Source of the DNA: Bacteroidales bacterium
Lineage (GTDB): Bacteria; Bacteroidota; Bacteroidia; Bacteroidales; WCHB1-69
Assembly: GCA_024686335.1 (NCBI GenBank)
Contig: JAILCI010000026.1
Location: 1 to 60,928, forward strand
Reading direction: 5' to 3'
DNA: 60,928 nt
Each line of letters opens with the position of its first letter. Position 1 is the first letter of the stretch. A program made the translations under genes and the position numbers. The notes beneath the pieces were generated by a model. The model was given only the letters and a program-made list of their open reading frames with translations. It made no database searches and was not told where the DNA came from. This document shows positions 50,691 to 58,606 of this stretch, in pieces.

Positions 50691-51554
50691 TTACTCTTTA
50701 CAGAGTTCGGCGCATTGTTCCATAAGCCAACGGGGCGTGGAGGTGGCGCCACAAATACCTACAGAAGTTGTGTTCGAGAAGTCGATGTTCTTTACCTCTT
50801 CTGGGCGAGTGATGAAATGACTGTTAGGGTTGTTCTCTTTACAGATGTTGTATAGATAAAGCCCATTGGAACTTTTTTGATCTGACACGAAGAGAATCAT
50901 ATCGTGCTCTTTGGCAAAGAGAGCTGTCTGCTCGGCGCGGTTGGCCACTTTGCGGCAGATGGTATCTTTATATTGGAAGAGATGACCGTTACCCGCATCT
51001 TCGTATCGCTTTTTGATGGTTTCGATGAGTTTGTAATACTGTTCCAGACCTTGTGTGGTTTGTGAGTAGAGCATGGCCGGTTTGGCATAGTCGATGCGGT
51101 CTAGCTCATCCACCGAGGAGATGACGATACCTTTGCCTTCCACTTGGCCTAAAAGACCAATCACCTCGGCATGTCCCTTTTTCCCGAATATGAGAATCTG
51201 GCACTCCTCCTGTTGGTGACTATGATGGAAGTCAAAGATATGTTTTTGGAGTCTGAGCACGACAGGACAGGTAGCGTCAATCAGGGTGATGTTGTTCTGG
51301 TGTGCGATATCGTATGTCCGTGGTGGTTCTCCGTGGGCTCGGATAAGGACAGTCGTGTCATGCAACTGCTCAAACTGTTCGTATGAGATGACGCGTAATC
51401 CGATGCTGGTGAGTCTATTGACCTCTTCATTGTTGTGTACAATGTCTCCTAAGCAGTAGAGCATATTATGGTTTTGGAGATACCGCTCTGCCGCTTCTAT
51501 AGCGTGGATGACGCCGAAGCAGAAACCGGAATGATCATCAATAGTGATGCGCAT
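50691..51554 (-). CDS. ispH: 4-hydroxy-3-methylbut-2-enyl diphosphate reductase
   Basis: This 287-residue iron-sulfur enzyme does the last step of the MEP isoprenoid pathway. The three cluster cysteines are in SGFCFGV, DATCPVV and DTICRKVANRAEQT. VGICGATSTPRWLMEQ marks the C terminus. It follows ftsY by six bases and is probably cotranscribed with it. Confidence 0.96.
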   Translation of the reverse strand: MRITIDDHSGFCFGVIHAIEAAERYLQNHNMLYCLGDIVHNNEEVNRLTSIGLRVISYEQFEQLHDTTVLIRAHGEPPRTYDIAHQNNITLIDATCPVVLRLQKHIFDFHHSHQQEECQILIFGKKGHAEVIGLLGQVEGKGIVISSVDELDRIDYAKPAMLYSQTTQGLEQYYKLIETIKKRYEDAGNGHLFQYKDTICRKVANRAEQTALFAKEHDMILFVSDQKSSNGLYLYNICKENNPNSHFITRPEEVKNIDFSNTTSVGICGATSTPRWLMEQCAELCKE

Positions 51555-51560
51555 TATCTG

Positions 51561-52520
51561 CTACCAGTTGTCAGGGAAAAGTGAGTCTACAAACTCGGCG
51601 CGGTTGAAGACCTGCAATTGGTCGATACCCTCGCCAATACCGATGTATTTGATCGGGATCTGGAACTGGTTGGAGATGCCGATGACTACACCGCCCTTTG
51701 CAGTACCGTCAAGTTTGGTGACAGCCAGAGCATTGACTTCCGTTGCCGCGCTGAATTGCTTGGCCTGTTCAAAGGCATTCTGTCCCGTAGAGGCATCCAA
51801 TACGAGCAGTACCTCGTGAGGTCCATTGGGGACAAGTTTGCGGATGACGTTCTTGATTTTGACTAACTCGTTCATCAGATTGGTCTTGTTATGCAGACGT
51901 CCTGCGGTGTCGATGATGACTACATCGCTTTTATGAGAGAGAGCAGAGGCTACTGTGTCGTAAGCGACGGCAGCCGGGTCGGAGCCCATCTTTTGGGTTA
52001 TGATAGGTACGTCGGCACGTTTGGACCACTCTTCCAATTGCTCGATGGCAGCTGCACGGAAAGTGTCTGCCGCACCTAACATGACGGAGTAGCCTTTCTT
52101 CTTGAATTGATAGGCTAACTTGCCGATGGTGGTCGTCTTACCAACACCGTTTACACCAACTACTAAGATGATATAAGGTCCTTCTTGTTCGGGAATCACA
52201 AAATCGTTAACCTTTTCAATATCGTTTTCCAGCAGTAAGCCTACAATTTCCTCCTTGAGGATGGTGTTCAACTGCTCAGTGCCGATGTATTTGTCGCGCT
52301 GAACACGTTGCTCGATACGTTCGATGATTTGAAGAGTTGTGGTGACACCTACGTCTGACGTTGCTAAAACCTCTTCCAAACGGTCCAGGACATCATCGTC
52401 AACTTTGGATTTGCCGACAACCGTTTTGGCCAGTTTCGCAAAGAAACTTTCCTTGGATTTTTGCAACCCTTCGTCTAACTCTTTCTTTTTTTCTCTGGAA
52501 AATATTGAAAAGAAACCCAT
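51561..52520 (-). CDS. ftsY: Signal recognition particle receptor FtsY
   Basis: From the ATG at 52520 (MGFFSIFSREKKKELDEGL) the protein has 319 residues. It has the NG GTPase domains with GVNGVGKTTTIGKLAYQFK, DTAGRLHNKTNLM and TKLDGTAKGG. The acidic A domain of E. coli FtsY is absent, as in most Bacteroidota; a short amphipathic basic N terminus should bind the membrane. The earlier in-frame ATG at 52547 overlaps the promoter. Confidence 0.96.
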   Translation of the reverse strand: MGFFSIFSREKKKELDEGLQKSKESFFAKLAKTVVGKSKVDDDVLDRLEEVLATSDVGVTTTLQIIERIEQRVQRDKYIGTEQLNTILKEEIVGLLLENDIEKVNDFVIPEQEGPYIILVVGVNGVGKTTTIGKLAYQFKKKGYSVMLGAADTFRAAAIEQLEEWSKRADVPIITQKMGSDPAAVAYDTVASALSHKSDVVIIDTAGRLHNKTNLMNELVKIKNVIRKLVPNGPHEVLLVLDASTGQNAFEQAKQFSAATEVNALAVTKLDGTAKGGVVIGISNQFQIPIKYIGIGEGIDQLQVFNRAEFVDSLFPDNW

Positions 52521-52544
52521 GGCGTATGTTTTTAAATTCGGCGG

Positions 52545-52552
52545 CAAAGGTA
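52545..52552 (-). promoter_or_regulatory. -7 promoter element for ftsY-ispH
   Basis: The minus strand reads TACCTTTG followed by C. It is only 12 bases from the dnaX -7 element on the other strand. Confidence 0.75.
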
Positions 52553-52564
52553 GTGAAAATTTTT

Positions 52565-52572
52565 TATATTTG
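52565..52572 (+). promoter_or_regulatory. -7 promoter element for the dnaX operon
   Basis: TATATTTG followed by C, 25 bases before the dnaX ATG. Its -33 region must overlap the ftsY promoter. Confidence 0.77.
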
Positions 52573-52597
52573 CACCCTTGAAAAATATAGTAGTATT

Positions 52598-53725
52598 ATG
52601 GACACTTTTATCGTTTCGGCGCGCAAATATAGACCTACCAACTTCCACTCTGTAGTGGGGCAGGATGCTATTACCACCACTTTGAAGAACGCCGTTAAGA
52701 CTGGCCAAGTAGCTCAGGCGTTTCTTTTTTGTGGACCTCGAGGAGTGGGTAAGACCACCTGCGCTCGTATCTTGGCAAAGGCTCTCAACTGCCAGCATCT
52801 GACAGAGGATTGTGAACCTTGTAATGAGTGCGAGTCCTGCCGTGCCTTTAACGAGTCTGCCGCATTTAATGTCTTTGAGTTGGACGCCGCATCCAAGAAC
52901 TCAGTAGAGGATATCCGTGATCTGGTGAAACAGATTCGGGTCCCACCGCAAGGCGCTTCCTACAAGATCTATATCATCGATGAGGTCCATATGCTTTCAA
53001 CACAGGCCTTTAACGCTTTCTTGAAGACGTTGGAGGAACCTCCTGCATACGCTAAGTTTATTCTGGCAACGACGGAGAAGCATAAGATTATGCCGACTAT
53101 TCTTTCCCGTTGTCAGGTGTACGATTTCAAACGTATTACTGAGAATGATATCGTCAAGCATTTGCAATATGTTGCTGAACAAGAGCATGTTACTGCAGAT
53201 ATTGATGCACTCCGTATGGTGGCAACCAAGGCCGACGGAGCTTTGCGTGATGCCCTCTCCATCTTTGACCAGTTGGTGACCTCCGTCGGGAAGGAAGTCA
53301 CATACCAAAAGGCGGCAGCACACCTGAATGTGCTGGATATCAGTAATTTCTTCAAAATCACGGATTATGTCCTCAGCGATAATGTTTCCGATGCTCTGCT
53401 TCTGCTTGATGATATTTTAGCCAAAGGTTTTGATGGACAGAACTTTATCAGTGGTCTGGCGACACATTTCCGTAATTTGTTGATGGCTCAGAACCCTGCC
53501 ACCCAACCTCTGTTGGAGTCTTCAGATTCTGTGAAACAACAACTTCAGGTCCAGGCTCGCAAGGCAGACCGTACTTTGTTCCTCCGTGCCCTCGAGTTGA
53601 CCAACCTGTGTGATCTCAACTATAAAGATGCTCACAATAAGAGGTTGACTATTGAGCTTTGCTTGATGCAGATTAATGCGAATTACATTTTCAAAAAAGT
53701 CAGGCAATCGCAGGAGCGAAGATAA
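52598..53725 (+). CDS. dnaX: DNA polymerase III clamp-loader subunit DnaX, zero-frame (gamma-like) part
   Basis: From the ATG at 52598 (MDTFIVSARKYRPTNFHSVVG) the zero frame gives 375 residues. It has the Walker A FCGPRGVGKTT (about 46-56), a four-cysteine zinc module (CQHLTEDCEPCNECESC), the Walker B/DEVH box IIDEVHM, the sensor-1 ATTEKHK and the collar domain. The frame ends at TAA 53723-53725 just after the collar, and lacks the C-terminal region that binds polymerase alpha and DnaB. That region continues in the +1 frame. Long upstream frames inside ftsY are not real. Confidence 0.93.
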   Translation: MDTFIVSARKYRPTNFHSVVGQDAITTTLKNAVKTGQVAQAFLFCGPRGVGKTTCARILAKALNCQHLTEDCEPCNECESCRAFNESAAFNVFELDAASKNSVEDIRDLVKQIRVPPQGASYKIYIIDEVHMLSTQAFNAFLKTLEEPPAYAKFILATTEKHKIMPTILSRCQVYDFKRITENDIVKHLQYVAEQEHVTADIDALRMVATKADGALRDALSIFDQLVTSVGKEVTYQKAAAHLNVLDISNFFKITDYVLSDNVSDALLLLDDILAKGFDGQNFISGLATHFRNLLMAQNPATQPLLESSDSVKQQLQVQARKADRTLFLRALELTNLCDLNYKDAHNKRLTIELCLMQINANYIFKKVRQSQERR

Positions 53726-54383
53726 CACAGAAAGCGGAGCGCTGCCCGCTCAGACAGAAAATCAAACCACAGAAACTGTCACGGCGCCATCCAAAACACC
53801 GAAGATGTCACAATCCTCGTTTAATTTTCCGGGCTATCCTGCTATCAAACCGATGCCTTCCATCAAGAGTGTGACTTCTCGCCCTATGCCTGAGGTCCAG
53901 CCAACAGCCGAACCCACTGCAGAACCTAGTCCTGTCACCGATGCCGAGACACCTGCACCTGCCAATTCAGATGTGGTTCTAGACCAAGAAAAAACCACTG
54001 AAGCGACTCCCGAACCTGCTGAAGAGAAAGAAGAGACCTTGGAATCTAATTGGAACGAGGTTGTGGATGAGATATTTAAGAATTTACCCATGCTCTACTA
54101 TACCCTCAAGAAGTCTTTGCCAACCTATCAGGACGACATTCTTACAGTGGAGGTGAATAATAAAATCCAGGAGGATGAGCTCTCCCAACGCAAACGGGCA
54201 GTTTTGGAGTATTGGAGATCTCATTTCAAAATGAACGTGGACGATTTTGAGATTGTCGTGAACGAGGATAAGGTGATTGAAACGGCTATTCTCACTTCTG
54301 ATGAACAGTTCAAATGTATGAAGGATCAAAATCCCGAACTGATTCATTTTCTTAATTTCTTGAAATTCAGGATGAAAAATTAA
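53667..54383 (+). CDS. dnaX: DnaX tau C-terminal region in the +1 frame (frameshift product or broken gene)
   Basis: This frame is open from 53667 and overlaps the zero frame for 59 bases. It first encodes a linker rich in Pro, Thr, Glu and Ala (about residues 30-110). A conserved domain follows (NWNEVVDEIFKNLPMLY, ILTVEVNNKIQEDELSQRK, TSDEQFKCMKDQNPELIHFL) matching the end of full-length Bacteroidota DnaX. An ATG at 53676 exists but independent translation is unlikely. Joining requires a +1 (or -2) shift, for example at the A6 run 53693-53698 or at AGA-TAA 53720-53725. An assembly indel or true mutation cannot be excluded. Confidence 0.75.
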   Translation, partial: CRLMRITFSKKSGNRRSEDNTESGALPAQTENQTTETVTAPSKTPKMSQSSFNFPGYPAIKPMPSIKSVTSRPMPEVQPTAEPTAEPSPVTDAETPAPANSDVVLDQEKTTEATPEPAEEKEETLESNWNEVVDEIFKNLPMLYYTLKKSLPTYQDDILTVEVNNKIQEDELSQRKRAVLEYWRSHFKMNVDDFEIVVNEDKVIETAILTSDEQFKCMKDQNPELIHFLNFLKFRMKN

Positions 54384-54403
54384 TATTCACATAATCAGAT
54401 ACA

Positions 54404-56278
54404 ATGAAAAGACTCTTTACCACTTTAGTTTTGATTATAACAATTCAGATGGCTTTTGGCCAGATGTGGTTGCATAGAGCAGTCCCCGATGGCCGCGTCG
54501 ACAGCGTATGGAATGCAATTGGATTACCGCAAGCCTATCATGGCGAAGGCGTGATTATCGGTGTCACGGACTGGGGCTTTGATTATACACACCCGGTCTT
54601 TTATGATACCTCCATGACTAATTACCGTATCTTGCGTGCATGGGACCAGTACAAGATGTCTGGTCCTGCCCCTGAGGGTTTTACCTATGGTACCGAATAT
54701 GTCGGTCAGGAAGAACTCTTGGCAGCTCAATGTGATACGTCCAATGATTACAATTTTGCCTACCATGGCACGCATTGTGCTTCTATCGCAGCCGGTGCTG
54801 CTGCAGGTACCCAGTATCGTGGAGTAGCATGTGGTGCGGACCTTCTCTTATGTACTTTCAACCTCAACTACGTCCAGTGCGTCATTGATGCATGGCGTTG
54901 GATGTATGATGTCGCTCAGCAGGAGGGCAAACGTCTCGTCATCAGTATGAGTTGGGGCGTATATTTCTTGGATAACATGGATGGTACCGGCGTCTTGGCT
55001 GATGAGGTGAAACGTCTTTCCGACCTCGGCGTAGTCTTCGTCTCTTCCGGTGGTAATAATGGTGGTGAGGATTTTCATATAAGCAAGACTTTTACCCAAT
55101 CCGACACGGTTTATAGCCGTTTCTCATTTCCACCATCCTCCGGAGCATATTGGGGAGCGTCAATCAGCATGACTAATAGTGCAAATACACCTTTCTCTTT
55201 TCAACTGCTAGCTATGAACAGCAGCTATGAGACATTAGCCTGCACCCCATTTATCTCTTCACAGCAAGACACCTATGTGGACTCTGTCTTCGTGATTAAC
55301 GGGGATACTGTGGTCTTTAACTATGAGGTGGTCTCTACCAATCCATACAACCATGCTCCAAATGCCCGTCTTCGTGTCAAACAGAACAACAATTACAGAT
55401 TTGTCCTCGGTGTGGCAGCTGAGAGTGGCACTTTCCATGCGTGGAATCTTGCTGAACTGACGAAAGCGTGGGGCAACTGGGGCGGTAACTTCTATACGAT
55501 TCCAGGGTGGAACAACTCTATCGCAGGCGATGACCTCTATGCTATAGGTGCTCCTGCCAATATAGATGAGATCATTACTGTGGCGGCTCATCAGTCACGT
55601 TATGTTAACAATGCCGGATACAACATTGGTGGCGCCATTGCTGATTTCTCCAGTTCTGGTCCTGGTTTCCATGATGTGAAAAAACCAACTATCTCAGCCC
55701 CAGGCAAGAATGTTGTTTCTGCACTGTCTTCTTTTACAGATAGTTATACTGGAACTTTCGCAAAGACTATCACCTTCAATGGACGTACCTATCGCTTTGT
55801 TTCATTGTCAGGTACCTCCATGTCCTGTCCTTTCGTGGCTGGCGTCTGTGCTTTGATGTTGCAGGCTAATCCATATTTGTCACCTGCTCAGGTGCTGGAG
55901 ATCCTTGGCGAGACTGCTTATCAGGACAGCTTTACTGAGTCCGCTGGTGAGCTCCGTTTTGGCTATGGTAAGGTTAACGCTTACGATGCTGTACTCCTTG
56001 CTCTGAACACTGTCGGTGTAGAGGAGCATATCGCACCGGCTATTTCTCAATACACTGTCTATCCGAATCCAGCTTCTGGCGAAGTCTATGTGACAGCTAA
56101 TACTGAAAATGCTACGATTCCTTGTGTTGTTTACGACCTGTCGGGTAGGGCAGTGCTTCATCAAACCCTTTATCAAGGCGTTACCCGTCTAGATCTTTCT
56201 AATTTGACTCCAGGCTGTTATATCCTGCGTCTCCAAGATAATCAACAGGTGATTTCTAAAAAACTGATTGTCAAATAA
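54404..56278 (+). CDS. Subtilisin-like S8 protease with T9SS sorting domain
   Basis: This 624-residue secreted protease has a signal peptide (MKRLFTTLVLIITIQMAFGQ). The catalytic triad is Asp in IIGVTDWGFDYTHP, His in YHGTHCASIAAG and Ser in LSGTSMSCPFVAGV. A long insert (about 220-400) separates His and Ser. The protein ends in a type A T9SS domain (YTVYPNPASGEVY to GCYILRLQDN). It should be exported to the surface or medium. It lies 20 bases after the dnaX region and 30 before rel. Confidence 0.92.
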   Translation: MKRLFTTLVLIITIQMAFGQMWLHRAVPDGRVDSVWNAIGLPQAYHGEGVIIGVTDWGFDYTHPVFYDTSMTNYRILRAWDQYKMSGPAPEGFTYGTEYVGQEELLAAQCDTSNDYNFAYHGTHCASIAAGAAAGTQYRGVACGADLLLCTFNLNYVQCVIDAWRWMYDVAQQEGKRLVISMSWGVYFLDNMDGTGVLADEVKRLSDLGVVFVSSGGNNGGEDFHISKTFTQSDTVYSRFSFPPSSGAYWGASISMTNSANTPFSFQLLAMNSSYETLACTPFISSQQDTYVDSVFVINGDTVVFNYEVVSTNPYNHAPNARLRVKQNNNYRFVLGVAAESGTFHAWNLAELTKAWGNWGGNFYTIPGWNNSIAGDDLYAIGAPANIDEIITVAAHQSRYVNNAGYNIGGAIADFSSSGPGFHDVKKPTISAPGKNVVSALSSFTDSYTGTFAKTITFNGRTYRFVSLSGTSMSCPFVAGVCALMLQANPYLSPAQVLEILGETAYQDSFTESAGELRFGYGKVNAYDAVLLALNTVGVEEHIAPAISQYTVYPNPASGEVYVTANTENATIPCVVYDLSGRAVLHQTLYQGVTRLDLSNLTPGCYILRLQDNQQVISKKLIVK

Positions 56279-56308
56279 TTATCGTATCTTTTCAGAACCA
56301 TTGATACT

Positions 56309-58570
56309 ATGAACCAAAACACTCCCTCTGCCTATATCCCCAATGAGGAGTTGGAAAACAAAACCATTGTAAGGAAGTATTATGAACTTCTTGAGGTGGT
56401 TTATCATCGGACAACGCCGGCCGATCGTAAGTTGATACGCAAAGCCTTCGTGTTAGCCACCAATGCGCATAACGGCGTGCGTCGCAAGAGTGGTGAACCA
56501 TATATCTACCATCCTATCGCAGTTGCGATGATATGCTGCAAGGAGATGAACCTCGGCACCACTTCAGTGGTCTGTGCCCTTTTGCATGACGTAGTGGAGG
56601 ATACGGAATATACGCTTGCAGACATTCGTGAAATCTTTGGTGATACGGTGGCTGAGATTATTGATGGTTTGACAAAAATCAGCGATTTGGTCATTGACAA
56701 CAAGAATATCTCCCTACAGGCTGAGAACTACAAGAAGATATTCCTCTCCATGTTGAAAGATGTCCGCGTAATTTTGATTAAGTTGGCAGATCGTCTGCAT
56801 AATATGCGTACGCTGGAGTCTATGCCGCCTGAGAAACAGTTGAAAATAGCTTCAGAGACATCTTTCTTCTATGTCCCTTTTGCTCATCGTCTAGGTCTTT
56901 ATAGTATCAAGAGCGAGTTGGAGGACTACGCTATGCGCTATACTAATCCTACAGAGTATCATGCCATTGCTGACCGACTGAAGGAGACAGAGGAACAGCG
57001 TCAAACTTTGATCAATGATTTTGTGAAACCTATCGTCGATGATCTTGAAAAAGTGGGTATTCATGTTGAAGTCTCTAGTCGCATGAAGTCCATTTACTCT
57101 ATTCATCAAAAGATGATTCGTAAGAACATCCCTTTTGATGATGTATATGATATTTTTGCAGTAAGATTTGTCTTTGATAGTCCTGAGTCTCAGGAGTTTG
57201 AGGTATGTTGGCGCATTTATAAGGTTGTGTGTCTTTTGTATCAAACAAATCCCTCGCGAGATAGAAACTTCCTTGTGCATCCGAAGGCTAATGGTTACCA
57301 GTCGTTGCATGTGACAGCCATGAGTAAGGCGGGACGATGGGTGGAGGTTCAAATTCGATCCAAGAGAATGGATGAGATTGCTGAGAAGGGTCTTGCAGCA
57401 CACTATCACTATAAAGAGGAAACGGAGGAACCCAATGTGACGGATTCTGAGGTGAGTGATAAGTTGGAGGATTGGCTCTCTAAGACACGCGAGATTCTTA
57501 ACAGCAAAGATGCTGACGCCTTGGAATTCCTCAAGGAGGTGCGCTTGAATCTGCAGTTGAAGGAGATATACGTTTTCACCCCTAAGGGCGACATGATGAC
57601 TCTACCTGCGGGTGCTACCGTTCTTGATTTTGCTTATCTGCTTCATACTAACTTGGGTGACCATTGTATCGGTGCTAAGGTCAATTATAATATTGTGCCC
57701 GTTGACAAAGAACTGCGTAATGGTGACCAGGTGGAAATCATCACATCCAAGAGGCAAATGCCGAAAATCGAGTGGCTTGAGGTGGTTCGTACTCCTAAGG
57801 CGCGTCGTAGTATTCGCGACTTTATTCGTAACGAACAGAAGAAACTCAATGTGTCTGGAGAGCAGACTCTTAGGGAATATTTCCGTCAAATTAATGTGGA
57901 ATATAATGAGGAGAATCTTAATAAACTCATGACCGCCACCATGAAGAAGTCCCCTGAGGAGTTCTGGAATGATATTGTGACTAAGAAGATCACTAAGGAT
58001 AAGGTTCGCAAGATTCTGGAGATGAAGAATCCAGTAGAGATGGCGGAGTTTCAGAAAAAAGTGGCTGAAGAGATTGATAATAAATCACTTGACCAGCTGA
58101 TTGATGAACAGTTTGATGAGACTCCTAATGTCTTTATGTTGGATGAGGATTACGAACAGATCAAGTATGTTTTGGCAGATTGCTGTAATCCCTTGCCTGG
58201 AGATCAGGTGGTGGGCTTCCAAGTGGCCGACAACCGTATCGTTATCCACCAAACCAGCTGTCGTCACGCCATTGAGCAGATGTCTAAGTTTGGCAACCGT
58301 ATTATCAAAACCAGGTGGCGTAAGGGACAGAATATAGCCTTCCTTTCGGGTATCCAAATCACCGGTTTTGACCGTAAGGGTATGATTAAGGAGATTATTG
58401 ACGTGGTCTCATCCCAAATGGATCTTAATATTCGTATGCTCAACATAGAGAGTAAAAACAATGTCTTTACCGGCACTATGATGCTCTATATTCAAAGTGT
58501 TCGCGCTCTCACCAATCTTATTGAGAAGCTGAAAAATATTGATCAGGTGGAAAAGGTTGAGAGGATTTAA
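56309..58570 (+). CDS. rel: RelA/SpoT family (p)ppGpp synthetase/hydrolase
   Basis: This 753-residue protein has an intact HD hydrolase domain (YIYHPIAVAMI and CALLHDVVEDTEY), a synthetase domain (FDDVYDIFAVRFVF, HPKANGYQSLHVTA, EVQIRSKRMDEIAEKGLAAH), TGS (IYVFTPKGDMMTLPAGAT), a helical/zinc-finger-like region (YVLADCCNPLPGDQVVGF) and a C-terminal ACT domain. It should be bifunctional. The motif that is R-x-K-D in Rel proteins reads R-D-R-N here, just before FLVHPK. Confidence 0.94.
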   Translation: MNQNTPSAYIPNEELENKTIVRKYYELLEVVYHRTTPADRKLIRKAFVLATNAHNGVRRKSGEPYIYHPIAVAMICCKEMNLGTTSVVCALLHDVVEDTEYTLADIREIFGDTVAEIIDGLTKISDLVIDNKNISLQAENYKKIFLSMLKDVRVILIKLADRLHNMRTLESMPPEKQLKIASETSFFYVPFAHRLGLYSIKSELEDYAMRYTNPTEYHAIADRLKETEEQRQTLINDFVKPIVDDLEKVGIHVEVSSRMKSIYSIHQKMIRKNIPFDDVYDIFAVRFVFDSPESQEFEVCWRIYKVVCLLYQTNPSRDRNFLVHPKANGYQSLHVTAMSKAGRWVEVQIRSKRMDEIAEKGLAAHYHYKEETEEPNVTDSEVSDKLEDWLSKTREILNSKDADALEFLKEVRLNLQLKEIYVFTPKGDMMTLPAGATVLDFAYLLHTNLGDHCIGAKVNYNIVPVDKELRNGDQVEIITSKRQMPKIEWLEVVRTPKARRSIRDFIRNEQKKLNVSGEQTLREYFRQINVEYNEENLNKLMTATMKKSPEEFWNDIVTKKITKDKVRKILEMKNPVEMAEFQKKVAEEIDNKSLDQLIDEQFDETPNVFMLDEDYEQIKYVLADCCNPLPGDQVVGFQVADNRIVIHQTSCRHAIEQMSKFGNRIIKTRWRKGQNIAFLSGIQITGFDRKGMIKEIIDVVSSQMDLNIRMLNIESKNNVFTGTMMLYIQSVRALTNLIEKLKNIDQVEKVERI

Positions 58571-58606
58571 TGATTAAAACAATAGAGAATAAGAAAATTT
58601 GCCATA

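Noticed and set aside
52361-52597. N-terminal extension of dnaX inside ftsY
   Set aside because: It is antisense to ftsY, lies upstream of the dnaX promoter and does not look like DnaX.
53676-54383. The dnaX C-terminal frame as an independent gene starting at ATG 53676
   Set aside because: The start lies inside dnaX coding sequence, and the product matches the tail of DnaX, so a frame change is the simpler reading.
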